Assembly (NCBI RefSeq): GCF_932526225.1
Contig: NC_064037.1
Coordinates: 18,913,471 to 18,977,470 of the forward strand
DNA from: Nematostella vectensis
Lineage: Eukaryota; Cnidaria; Anthozoa; Actiniaria; Edwardsiidae
Direction: 5' to 3'
DNA: 64,000 nt
Shown here: piece by piece, positions 1 through 9,887 of the stretch
Numbering within the stretch: position 1 is the first letter of the stretch
How the letters are laid out: each line of letters starts with the position of its first letter
The notes under the pieces: model-generated
The model's database searches: none
What the model saw: only the letters and a program-made list of their open reading frames with translations
Told to the model about the DNA's origin: nothing
Program-made: the position numbers and the translations under genes

Positions 1-91
1 GACAAATATGATATGAGGTGGTTACCATGGTAACCAATTGTTTTGTAAACTAGGTATTGCCCGATTCAAAGTTAATGCTTGTATACAAGTC

Positions 92-240
92 GATTTGGTA
101 AATACTATAGTGACAAGAATAGCAGAGATATTAAGCCTGTTTTACATGTTAAATAATGAAATTGGGCATAAAAATTGCCATTCTTGTTTCAGGCCTAACT
201 AAAACACTGTACACAATGTACAATTAACACATGACATTTA
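92..240 (+). repeat. Diverged direct repeat, copy 1 (copy 2 at about 883-1031)
   Basis: The stretch from about 111 (tgacaagaatagcagagata) through the 'gcctaact...gtacacaatgtaca...catgacatt' motif recurs in the same order at about 916-1031 with many substitutions and small indels. The two copies are in direct orientation about 800 bp apart. The divergence implies an old duplication, unlike the near-identical satellite further right. The family is not recognised. Confidence 0.5.
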
Positions 241-306
241 TAAAAGCTAGGCAAATTACGATAGCAAAATAGTATTTTTGCATGACAACAGACGATTTTC
301 TTAATT

Positions 307-712
307 TGCAAAGAGTCCAGTAATTGAAGATGCATAATGTTATAACATTAATTGTTATAGAATAGCATCATACTTACTAAATTGTTTTTTAGTGTTTGGT
401 TGGTTGGGTTTCTTGGTTGCTGTACTCTATAAAAAAATAGAAATTACTATTAGTAAACAAATTCTCTGTTAAATAAAATTCGGGTATCCTCAATGATAGA
501 CATTTTTTTCACAATCCATTTTTACTATGCAAAGAGTCTGTAGTCCAACAAACATAATGTTATAACAGTGCTATGTAATAAATAGTATTATACTTACTTA
601 ACTTGATGTGTCAAAGTACTGGTTTCTTTCTGTACCCAGAAAAAAAAGAGATTTATGTTAGTATATAACTGTGGTTTGTTATGAATAGTATTTATACTCA
701 CTTAATTGATGT
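307..712 (+). repeat. Degenerate tandem repeat, period about 221 bp
   Basis: 'tgcaaagagtc' followed by 'cataatgttataaca' and 'atacttact...aa.ttg' occurs at 307-385 and again at 528-605. A third, partial copy of the tail lies near 672-712 ('atgaatagtatttatactcacttaattgatg'). Identity is modest, so this is an old local duplication. Confidence 0.45.
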
Positions 713-882
713 CCTTTATTGGATAATGTTTTTCTGTAATCTGTTGAAAATCAGAAACATATGTAAGTAAACACATGTTTGGGCTATATAGCTACCAAAA
801 GTACTCTCTAATGGAATTATGAATAAAATTTTCAACAATTAAAATGTAAAATATGTCTTTAGCTAATGCAATATATGTTAAA

Positions 883-1031
883 CATTTGGTCAAGACAACT
901 TGAGAAAATAATTTTGTGACAAGAATAGCAAAAATATTAGATCCAATTCTAGTGAGAGGTAAAAATAAGCATTAATTGCAAATTCGTGTGTATGAGCCTA
1001 ACTGAATATTGTACCCAATGTACATGACATT
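883..1031 (+). repeat. Diverged direct repeat, copy 2
   Basis: This is the partner of 92-240. The shared landmarks are 'tgacaagaatagca', 'gcctaact', 'caatgtaca' and 'catgacatt', with substitutions between them. Confidence 0.5.
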
Positions 1032-1382
1032 GGTATAAACCCCGAAGGGGTGTGATGACTCTAACCCTTGCAGAGTTCTTTGACAAAGGAAATCAGAGCA
1101 GTGCAATACTAAAAATCACTGTATGTGGATACGTTTCTACCCAAAATTTATTGTATTATTTATACGTTTCCCTAAACGTGATTGAATAAGTAAGTACGTG
1201 AGAAATATGATCTTCACCATTTAATTACAATGAACTTTTTCAATTCAATTCTTTATATAAGATTTTTCATTGGAGAAAGTATTTGTTTTTTTTAGAGAAA
1301 AAAGTACAATTATTCAGTAAGTAAACACTAGAGCATAATATGACTTTTTTAGTGATAAAAATCAGTATCTTGTAATTCCCCT

Positions 1383-2345
1383 TTATATTTTTCTGTTAGA
1401 ACATTGTTCAATGTTAGAATTTACAAGAATTCCTTGATACACAAACATTTCTGCGTATTTTAAGGGGTTTCTGAAAAACTCTGCTATAACTTTGAAATGT
1501 GCTCCTAAGAGCCACATTTTAGCTCCAAGGTGGTACAGTTCATCCATAACCTGACTGATTTCTCCTTCTTCGGAAACCAGCTCTAAAAATCTACTAAATC
1601 TTCCTTGGAGAACTCTTACTTGTTACGTGTGTTAAGCTTTTTCCCAAGGATTTTAAGCTTATTTATTTCTTCCCTGGCCACGAATTCTCGTAGCTTCGAT
1701 GCTCTCGGTGTTGTGGTGTCCTGCACAGATTTTAACTCCTCCATATTAACTTCGAACGTTCAATGCAATGCGTTTTGCCAGTACCAGGCTCACCTATGAT
1801 TGACAGCAGTTTGGTCCAATCATCCAATGAATGATCTTCGTCATCCTTCTATTAAATGATAGGTGGTGTTCTCAGTGGAGGTTGTGGATCGTCATCGTCA
1901 ATTTCTTCGTCATCATAATATACTTGGGGTTGTGGCTGTACAGTTGCAAAAACTGTTCCATAATGGCGAGATCGTAAACCAAGAAATGACTTCAGCTTAT
2001 TCAGCACACTTGTTGCTCGGCATTAAGCGTGAAGTCATTATAAGTTGGCCAATTTACGAAATCCTCATTACGGAGAACTTGTACTTGCTAGAGATGGTAC
2101 ATTTGCCTCGTACTATGTAGAAACGACAAAACATTGTCTACATAATACTCTTTATTGCCCTGTTCTCGAAATAAAGTGGAAATTGCAACATCATCGTTCC
2201 ATAGTCTGGTTGCAATGCTAGGGCCGCTGCACAATACTTGAACTGTTCCGGAATGCTGTCATGGTTTGGTTGTCTAAGTTCACTGACATTCTTGAAAGGT
2301 ACATCATTCAAAAATAAAATAAAATGGCGATGCCTTATGGTCTTC
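1383..2345 (-). pseudogene. Decayed P-loop protein, possibly helicase-like
   Basis: Read on the minus strand, this region carries coding-looking segments separated by stops and single-base frameshifts. The clearest landmark is a Walker A motif, GEPGTGKT, encoded at 1794-1771 and preceded by a D-D-W-T-K-L-L-S-I-I context typical of a beta strand before a P-loop. Upstream of it (about 2345-2180) is a long frame rich in charged and aromatic residues. Downstream (about 1740-1383) are two further frames with an amphipathic look, broken by a UAA and a one-base shift. The layout ahead of motif I loosely recalls the helicase part of Helitron or PIF1-like proteins, but I cannot see enough later helicase motifs to assign it. 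It may be a transposon relic or a dead cellular gene. Confidence 0.4.
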
Positions 2346-2615
2346 TTGTTCTTGCTGTGGGGGGGTTGCCTGTGGTGGTGACGTCATCACTTCAATGAAG
2401 CAATAATCAGAAAACCTAGCGTGAAGGTTAGATCGAGTCGATTTTGCGGTATTGCACACCTGAAGCTGCCCAATGTTCGATTGAGGGGGTTGGGGAGGGA
2501 ACATTAACGGTAGAAAAATGACAACAGACTCATTTTATAAACACACTGTATTCTTTCTTGATTATCTTATTATCATCACATTTTGTAAGACTAAAGTGAA
2601 ACGATAACTAGGTTA

Positions 2616-2984
2616 TTAGGGTATACACCCGGAAAAATGACATTTTGCGCCAAGCACATCTTTGTGAATCCTCCGCAGTGAAGTTGCTAGCTTGAAATGA
2701 CCGGGTTTATTACGCAAAGGATGCATTTTAGGAGGCTGTAAACTGTCCTTATTCTCAACCCAGAGTTTACCATCTAGCTCTATATAGTAAGTTCCGCTTG
2801 GTTCCCGCCTTTTATACCAGAATAACTGAGCAACGAAGTCTCCAGGTTTTAGCGTGGTCACGCCACTATCGCTGAGCCCGTCATTCTGGTTCAATCTTTC
2901 AGAAGCTTCTTGGGCAAACTCGCAGGCAAGAATCTTGCCATGAGATAGCGTTCTTCTGTCGTATGTTAGCCTGAAAACAACCAT
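2616..2984 (-). CDS. Hypothetical protein, 122 codons (possible exon)
   Basis: This is an open frame with an ATG at 2984-2982 and a stop at 2616. Its base composition is clearly richer in GC than the surrounding AT-rich DNA, which supports real or formerly real coding. The middle contains L-K-P-G-D-F-V-A-Q-L-F-W-Y and Y-Y-I-E-L-D-G-K-L-W, which look like a small beta-rich domain. The start codon lies just inside a good splice acceptor (TTGTTTTCAG, minus strand, about 2980-2971), so the frame may be an internal exon rather than a complete gene. I do not recognise the family. It could belong to the same former gene as the P-loop remnant downstream on this strand. Confidence 0.35.
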   Translation of the reverse strand: MVVFRLTYDRRTLSHGKILACEFAQEASERLNQNDGLSDSGVTTLKPGDFVAQLFWYKRREPSGTYYIELDGKLWVENKDSLQPPKMHPLRNKPGHFKLATSLRRIHKDVLGAKCHFSGCIP

Positions 2985-3163
2985 ATTGATTTTTGTTATT
3001 AATTACACGCCACGTGTTACCACATTTTAAAAGTTATTCACGACTGAGTGCATAAATTCGCTTTGATTGTTTGACCGAATGTCTCAGAGCGGCGGCCACG
3101 CTCTCTTTTAACGAATCCGGGCAATTACTGCGGATATCAAACAAGGAATTTATTTGAGAGACT
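2985..3163. other. Unique spacer before the satellite array
   Basis: This is non-repetitive sequence between the minus-strand frame and the first satellite monomer. I see no gene, promoter or terminal repeat. The transition to satellite is abrupt at about 3163/3164. Confidence 0.4.
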
Positions 3164-6100
3164 AAATTTCTCGGAGTCCAGTTGACTCCAGTGGTGCACT
3201 AGGCTCTAACTTTAGGAAGCAGGGATTGCGATGGACATCAATTATAATTATGAGGTGTATATCGTGAAAAAAATAACCTGCATGGGCCCCTTTACCCGTT
3301 CGAGATCAAAGAACTAGTTCTAGCCAAATACAAGGCAGAGATTCAAGCAAGCCAAGCTGTCATTACGCCAGCCACTTCTATCACAGATAGTTGTTGATAT
3401 TTTACAGGTGTAAAGCTAGTGTTAATACACTTTACACCTGTTGACACAGGTTTCAATATAAAATGAAAACAAAAGACGCTTTCTCTCTCATGTAAGAGTA
3501 CTTTACTCCATGACACCACATAATGTTATGAGTAGCAGGCTTGTGATAAGGAAGAAGGACCATTACAAAAGTGATGTGGGTTGGTGCCCACACGTGTTTG
3601 TGCATGCCCTGGGCGTGACAGGACGGACCAAAACAATCTAGATAAGGCTTGTTCTCTCGAGAGGCTCTTAGAAGTACCATATGCGGTCCAACCCAGAAGT
3701 TTTGAGACTTCCCTTCAACAAAGAACACCATGTGGACTATTCAATACACCGAAAAAAAAAACGAATACGACTTTGACAAGAGCCCAGAACTCTTCTAATC
3801 TGGCCATTGGCACCTGCACCAGGACTTGTCAGTAACCAGAGAATCAAAACCGAATAAGATATTCAATGACTTCTCACAAACTTCTAAACCCAAAGTAGGT
3901 CGTACATGTATAATAAGCACAGTTTTGGAACAGCCTTCAAAGTCCCTCTGGAGACTCTTATATTATATTAATATATAAAGTATTTCTGTATATATTGAAA
4001 TATATAATGTATCTCTTATTATTTATTTGCGAGACCAGACAATGGTATATGATAAATTAACAGCGGCAAAACTAGCAGTATGCATTTTTAAATTTCTCGG
4101 AGTCCAGTGGACTCCAGTGGTGCACTAGGCTCTAACTTTAGGAAGCAGGGATTGCGATGGACATCAATTATAATTATAAGGTGTATATCGTGAAAAAAAA
4201 TAACCTGCATGGGCCCCTTTACCGTTCGAGATCAAAGAACTAGTTCTAGCCAAATACAAGGCAGAGATTTAAGCAAGCCAAGCTGTCATTACGCCAGCCA
4301 CTTCTATCACAGATAGTTGCTGATATTTTACAGGTGTAAAGCTAGTGTTAATACACTTTACACCTGTTGACACAGGTTTCAATATAAAGTGAAAACAAAA
4401 GACGCTTTCTCTCTCATGTTAGAGTACATTACTCCATGACACCACATAATGTTATGAGTAGCAGACTTGTGATAAGGAAGAAGGACCATTACAAAAGTGA
4501 TGGGGTTGGTGCCCACACGTGTTTGTGCATGCCCTGGGCGTGACAGGGCGGACCAAAAAATTCTAGATAAGGCTTGTTCTCTCGAGAGGCTCTTTGAAGT
4601 ACCATATGCGGTCCAATCCAGAAGTTTTGAGACTTCCCTTCAACAAAGAACACTATGTGGACTATTCAATACACCGAAAAATAAAAAACGAATACGACTT
4701 TGACAAGAGCCCACAATTCTTCTAATCTGGCCATTGGCACCTGCACCAGGACTAGTCAGTACACCAGAGAATCAAAACCGAATAAGATATTCAATGACTT
4801 CTCACAAACTTCTAAACCCAAAGTAGGTCGTACATGTATAATAAGCACATTTTTGGAAAAGCCTTCAAAGTCCCTCTGGAGACTCTTATATTATATTAAT
4901 ATATAAAGTATTTCTGTATATATTGAAATATATAATGTATCTCTTATTATTTATTTGCGAGACCAGACAATGGTATATGATAAATTAACAGCGGCAAAAC
5001 TAGCAGTATGCATTTTTAAATTTCTCGGAGTCCAGTGGACTCCAGTGGTGCACTAGGCTCTAACTTTAGGAAACAGGGATTGCGATGGACATCGATTATA
5101 ATTATAAGGTGTATATCGTGAAAAAAAATAATCTGCATGGGCCCCTTTACCCGTTCGAGATCAAAGAACTAGTTCTAGCCAAATACAAGGCAGAGATTCA
5201 AGCAAGCCAAGCTGTCATTACGCCAGCCACTTCTATCACAGATAGTTGTTGATATTTTATAGGTGTAAAGCTAGTGTTAATACACTTTACACCTGTTGAC
5301 ACAGGTTTCAATATAAAATTAAAACAAAAGACGCTTTCTCTCTCATGTAAGAGTACATTACTCCATGACACCACATAATGTTATGAGTAGCAGACTTGTG
5401 ATAAGGAAGAGAGACCATTACAAAAGTGATGGGGGGTGAGGCCCACACGTGTTTGTGCATGCCCTGGGCGTGACAGGACGGACCAAAAAAAATCTAGATA
5501 AGGCTTGTTCTCTCGAGAGGCTCTTAGAAGTACCATATGCGGTCCAACCCAGAAGTTTTGAGACTTCCCTTCAACAAAGAACACTATGTGGACTATTCAA
5601 TACACCGAAAAATAAAAAACGAATACGACTTTGACAAGAGCCCAGAATTCTTCTAATCTGGCCATTGGCACCTGCACCAGGACTAGTCAGTACACCAGAG
5701 AATCAAAACCGAATAAGATATTCAATGACTTCTCACAAACTTCTAAACCCAAAGTAGGTCGTACATGTATAATAAGCACATTTTTGGAACAGCCTTCAAA
5801 GTCCCTCTGGAGACTCTTATATTATATTAATATATAAAGTATTTCTGTATATATTCAAATATATAATGTATCTCTTATTATTTATTTGCGAGACCAGACA
5901 ATGGTATATGATAAATTAACAGCGGCAAAACTAGCAGTATGCATTTTTAAATTTCTCGGAGTCCAGTGGACTCCAGTGGTGCACTAGGCTCTAACTTTAG
6001 GAAGCAGGGATTGCGATGGACATCAATTATAATTATAAGGTGTATATCGTGAAAAAAAATAACCTGCATGGGCCCCTTTACCCGTTCGAGATCAAAGAAC

Positions 6101-8653
6101 TAGTTCTAGCCAAATACAAGGCAGAGATTCAAGCAAGCCAAGCTGTCATTACGTCAGCCACTTCTATCACAGATAGTTGCTGATAATTTACAGGTGTAAA
6201 GCTAGTGTTAATACACTTTACACCTGTTGACACAGGTTTAAATATAAAATGAAAACAAAAGACGCTTTCTCTCTCATGTTAGAGTACATTACTCCATGAC
6301 ACCACATAATGTTATGAGAAGCAGACTTGTGATAAGGAAGAAGGACCATTACAAAAGTGATGGGGTTGGTGCCCACACGTGTTTGTTCATGCCCTGGGCG
6401 TGACAGGACGGACCAAAAAAATCTAGATAAGGCTTGTTCTCTCGAGAGGCTCTTAGAAGTACCATATGCGGTCCAACCCAGAAGTTTTGAGACTTCCCTT
6501 CAACAAAGAACACCATGTGGACTATTCAATACACCGAAAAAAAAAAACGAATACGACTTTGACAAGAGCCCAGAACTCTTCTAATCTGGCCATTGGCACC
6601 TGCACCAGGACTTGTCAGTAACCAGAGAATCAAAACCGAATAAGATATTCAATGACTTCTCACAAACTTCTAAACCCAAAGTAGGTCGTACATGTATAAT
6701 AAGCACAGTTTTGGAACAGCCTTCAAAGTCCCTCTGGAGACTCTTATATTATATTAATATATAAAGTATTTCTGTATATATTGAAATATATAATGTATCT
6801 CTTATTATTTATTTGCGAGACCAGACAATGGTATATGATAAATTAACAGCGGCAAAACTAGCAGTATGCATTTTTAAATTTCTCGGAGTCCATTGGACTC
6901 CAGTGGTGCACTAGGCTCTAACTTTAGGAAGCAGGGATTGCGATGGACATCAATTATAATTATAAGGTGTATATCGTTAAAAAAAATAACCTGCATGGGC
7001 CCCTTTACCCGTTCGAGATCAAAGAACTAGTTCTAGCCAAATACAAGGCAGAGATTCAAGCAAGCCAAGCTGTCATTACGCCAGCCACTTCTATCACAGA
7101 TAGTTGCTGATAATTTACAGGTGTAAAGCTAGTGTTAATACACTTTACACCTGTTGACACAGGTTTCAATATAAAATGAAAACAAAAGACGCTTTCTCTC
7201 TCATGTTAGAGTACATTACTCCATGACACCACATAATGTTATGAGTAGCAGACTTGTGATAAGGAAGAAGGACCATTACAAAAGTGATGGGGGGTGAGGC
7301 CCACACGTGTTTGTGCATGCCCTGGGCGTGACAGGACGGACCAAAAAAATCTAGATAAGGCTTGTTCTCTCGAGAGGCTCTTAGAAGTACCATATGCGGT
7401 CCAACCCAGAAGTTTTGAGACTTCCCTTCAACAAAGAACACCATGTGGACTATTCAATACACCGAAAAAAAAAACGAATACGACTTTGACAAGAGCCCAG
7501 AACTCTTCTAATCTGGCCATTGGCACCTGCACCAGGACTTGTCAGTAACCAGAGAATCAAAACCGAATAAGATATTCAATGACTTCTCACAAACTTCTAA
7601 ACCCAAAGTAGGTCGTACATGTATAATAAGCACAGTTTTGGAACAGCCTTCAAAGTCCCTCTGGAGACTCTTATATTATATTAATATATAAAGTATTTCT
7701 GTATATATTGAAATATATAATGTATCTCTTATTATTTATTTGCGAGACCAGACAATGGTATATGATAAATTAACAGCGGCAAAACTAGCAGTATGCATTT
7801 TTAAATTTCTCGGAGTCCAGTGGACTCCAGTGGTGCACTAGGCTCTAACTTTAGGAAGCAGGGATTGCGATGGACATCGATTATAATTATAACGTATATA
7901 TCGTGAAAAAAAATAACCTGCATGGGCCCCTTTACCCGTTCGAGATCAAAGAACTAGTTCTAGCCAAATACAAGGCAGAGATTCAAGCAAGCCAAGCTGT
8001 CATTACGCCAGCCACTTCTATCACAGATAGTTGTTAATATTTTACAGGTGTAAAGCTAGTGTTAATACACTTTACACCTGTTGACACAGGTTTCAAAATA
8101 AAGTGAAACAAAAGACGCTTTCTCTCTCATGTTAGAGTACATTACTCCATGACACCACATAATGTTATGAGTAGCAGACTTGTGATAAGGAAGAAGGACC
8201 ATTACAAAAGTGATGGGGGGTGAGGCCCACACGTGTTTGTGCATGCCCTGGGCGTGACAGGACGGACCAAAAAAATCTAGATAAGGCTTGTTCTCTCGAG
8301 AGGCTCTTAGAAGTACCATATGCGGTCCAACACAGAAGTTTTGAGACTTCCCTTCAACAAAGAACACTATGTGGACTATTCAATACACCGAAAAATAAAA
8401 AACCGAATACGACTTTGACAAGAGCCCAGAACTCTTCTAATCTGGCCATTGGCACCTGCACCAGGACTAGTCAGTACACCAGATAAATCAAAACCGAATA
8501 AGATATTCAATGACTTCTGACAAACTTCTAAACACAAAGTAGGTCGTACATGTATAATTAGCACATTTTTGGAACAGCCTTCAAAGTCCCTCTGGAGACT
8601 CTTATATTATATTAATATATAAAGTATTTCTGTATATATTGAAATGTATAAAG
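3164..8653 (+). repeat. Satellite array, block 1 (~928 bp monomers)
   Basis: Tandem monomers start, by the landmark aatttctcgg, at 3165, 4091, 5019, 5950, 6877 and 7804. The sixth is cut at 8653 by the retrotransposon. Each monomer contains, in order: a palindrome GGAGTCCAGTGGACTCC or variant; a 10-bp palindrome GAACTAGTTC; a 12-bp inverted repeat ACAGGTGTAAAG/CTTTACACCTGT; a palindrome CTCTCGAGAG; an A-run of variable length; and a TATATAAAG in an AT-rich tail. The first monomer has cagTTGactcc and attatGAggtg variants, shared with the monomers at 28416 and 51619. Short open frames occur on both strands in every monomer, but variable A-runs break them and they show no conserved coding pattern. 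I judge them non-coding. Confidence 0.97.
3404..3441. repeat. 12-bp inverted repeat of the monomer (type example)
   Basis: ACAGGTGTAAAG (3404-3415) and CTTTACACCTGT (3430-3441) are perfect inverted copies around a 14-nt centre. The same structure recurs in essentially every monomer. Exceptions seen are a single change in one arm near 59279 (GGTAAAAAG) and ATAGG near 5260. The arms contain AGGTGTAA, close to a T-box half-site, but binding is only a guess. Confidence 0.8.
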
Positions 8654-8910
8654 AAAATATTTGCTTGCGAATAGACTTTTTATGCTTTCCCACGGGTTAT
8701 TCAAATTAATGCTATAATATTATAATCGGAACCCTGTGCAGTATAATTCATTGATGGGGACCCTGTGTTATTGTTATATAACAACTGTCCACACGTGACT
8801 CCTGTTGGGGATGCATTGCATTGACCCCTATCCATTAGCACTAGGCTAGGGAAACACTCGTGCACGGTGTCATTTGCTGCCAGTCGCCGAAGGATCCGCT
8901 AAAGTTTTTC
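8654..8910 (+). repeat. Split direct repeat A1 (left terminus)
   Basis: A1 matches A2 (14745-15001) along 257 bp with one mismatch near its end (ctaaAgttttt against ctaaCgttttt). It contains two perfect palindromes, TATAATATTATA (8713-8724) and TTGTTATATAACAA (8771-8784). Its position upstream of all frames and its AT-rich TATA-like core make it the likely promoter region, but no start site can be fixed from sequence. Confidence 0.9.
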
Positions 8911-8921
8911 GGTGAGTTGTT

Positions 8922-9533
8922 ATGGCTTCTGATATACCTAAAGTTCTCATCTTAGGACATTCTTTTGTCCGTCGTCTACATTCGGATCTTTCGGCTAATT
9001 TTGATTCCCGGGCGGATCTTTCCTTTGGTTTTGCTGGTAGCATCCATGTTATTTTGCACGGCGTGGGAGGACGCACTGTTCCTTGGCTTCGCGCCAGGGA
9101 TCTCCATGTCGTTTCTCGGTCCTCTCCCGATGTAGTTATTATTGAAATCGGTACCAATGACCTTTCCTGTGTTGGTCCTGAAGTTGTTGGCTCACGCATT
9201 GAAGAATTAGTGTTGCTCTTACGCAACGAGTATTCCGTTCGCGTCGTCGGTTTATGCCATGTTATCCCACGGGGGCGTGCATTCCGCGGTCACCGCGTAT
9301 TTAACAGAAATGCTGAAACTCTTAACCAAATCTCGAGTGTTCTTCTCGAGTCCTTGCCAAACGTGTTCTGCTGGTCACACAGGGGTTTTAAAAACCCTTT
9401 CCATACTCCATTCCTGCGTGATGGAGTTCATTTGTCTCAAGATAGCCAGTATATGCTGTATCGTAGCTATCGCGGTGCTATCATTCATTCAATCAACTTA
9501 CTCAAGACAACGGAGACCGAAACTCATCTTTAA
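8922..9533 (+). CDS. SGNH/GDSL-like hydrolase of the Ngaro element
   Basis: This 203-codon frame begins with the first ATG after A1. The SGNH blocks are all visible: G-H-S14-F near the N-terminus (nucleophile serine, following a hydrophobic strand), G-G-R-T at 49-52 (block II glycine), I-G-T-N79-D (block III asparagine) and R-D167-G-V-H170 (block V Asp-His). Length suits a compact single-domain esterase/hydrolase. No signal peptide or membrane segment is apparent. Hydrolase domains of this superfamily are known in some Ngaro and LINE elements, where their role is unclear; lipid or acetyl-ester hydrolysis is assumed. Here it is the first gene, ahead of gag, and lies entirely inside the predicted intron. 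Confidence 0.9.
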   Translation: MASDIPKVLILGHSFVRRLHSDLSANFDSRADLSFGFAGSIHVILHGVGGRTVPWLRARDLHVVSRSSPDVVIIEIGTNDLSCVGPEVVGSRIEELVLLLRNEYSVRVVGLCHVIPRGRAFRGHRVFNRNAETLNQISSVLLESLPNVFCWSHRGFKNPFHTPFLRDGVHLSQDSQYMLYRSYRGAIIHSINLLKTTETETHL

Positions 9534-9887
9534 CGATCGGTAGGTTTGTTGATGACTGATAGGCCTTACGGATTGCCTCTTTTTTCACTCATTGAATTTA
9601 GCCGAACTACTATTACTTACTCCGTTCTTATTGTGGTGGCACTAATCTGTTCAAAATCTGTTTTTATCGTACTGTTTACTTGAGCTGTTGACCCTCTTTG
9701 ACCTCCACTGTTTTACCGAACTAATAGCGAAGTATTTAACGGTTTTGGCATTTTGATATTTTCTTTCTTGCATAGTTGCTTCATAACTGCGGGTATGTTA
9801 TATCCGATGTTTGTACAATTAAATTTCCCTTACGAGGAGTCATACATTATATTTTGTTGTTTAAGTTCGGCTTGAAATTTGCCTTGT
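9534..9887 (+). other. Spacer between hydrolase frame and hairpin array
   Basis: This is non-coding, T-rich sequence without a long frame. Two weaker stems may be outlying relatives of the array: AGGC/GCCT at about 9562-9579 and GGC/GCC at 9869-9883. Nothing else was recognised. Confidence 0.4.

Larger units (their letters stand above)
1..1382. other. AT-rich unique flank without a recognisable gene
   Basis: This stretch is strongly AT-rich and has no long open frame on either strand. It contains old repeats, listed separately. A small hairpin, CCCC-gaa-GGGG, lies near 1040. I see no RNA gene or mobile-element terminus here. It could be intron or intergenic DNA. Confidence 0.5.

Noticed and set aside
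3190-3310. Possible RNA polymerase III A box (tggtgcactagg) and B box (gttcgagatc), suggesting a tRNA-derived SINE
   Set aside because: Each has a mismatch at a key position, the spacing is about 105 bp, and no cloverleaf or terminator at a sensible distance is present.
3453-3731. Recurrent 91-92 codon minus-strand frame in most satellite monomers
   Set aside because: It recurs because the DNA recurs. Differences include many amino-acid changes and breaks (67-, 78- and 101-codon versions), with no preference for silent changes. No domain is seen.
5631-5837. Recurrent 64-88 codon plus-strand frames (M-V-P-T-R-V-C and M-T-R-A-Q-N types)
   Set aside because: Length and joining depend on the number of As in a variable run, so frames fuse or split between monomers. 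They are satellite sequence, not genes.
8870-9226. 118-codon minus-strand frame overlapping the hydrolase
   Set aside because: It is the antisense shadow of a conserved SGNH domain, with no features of its own. The same applies to minus-strand frames under gag and pol.
9259-9543. 94-codon plus-strand frame inside the hydrolase
   Set aside because: It is an overlapping alternate frame of the hydrolase without motifs.
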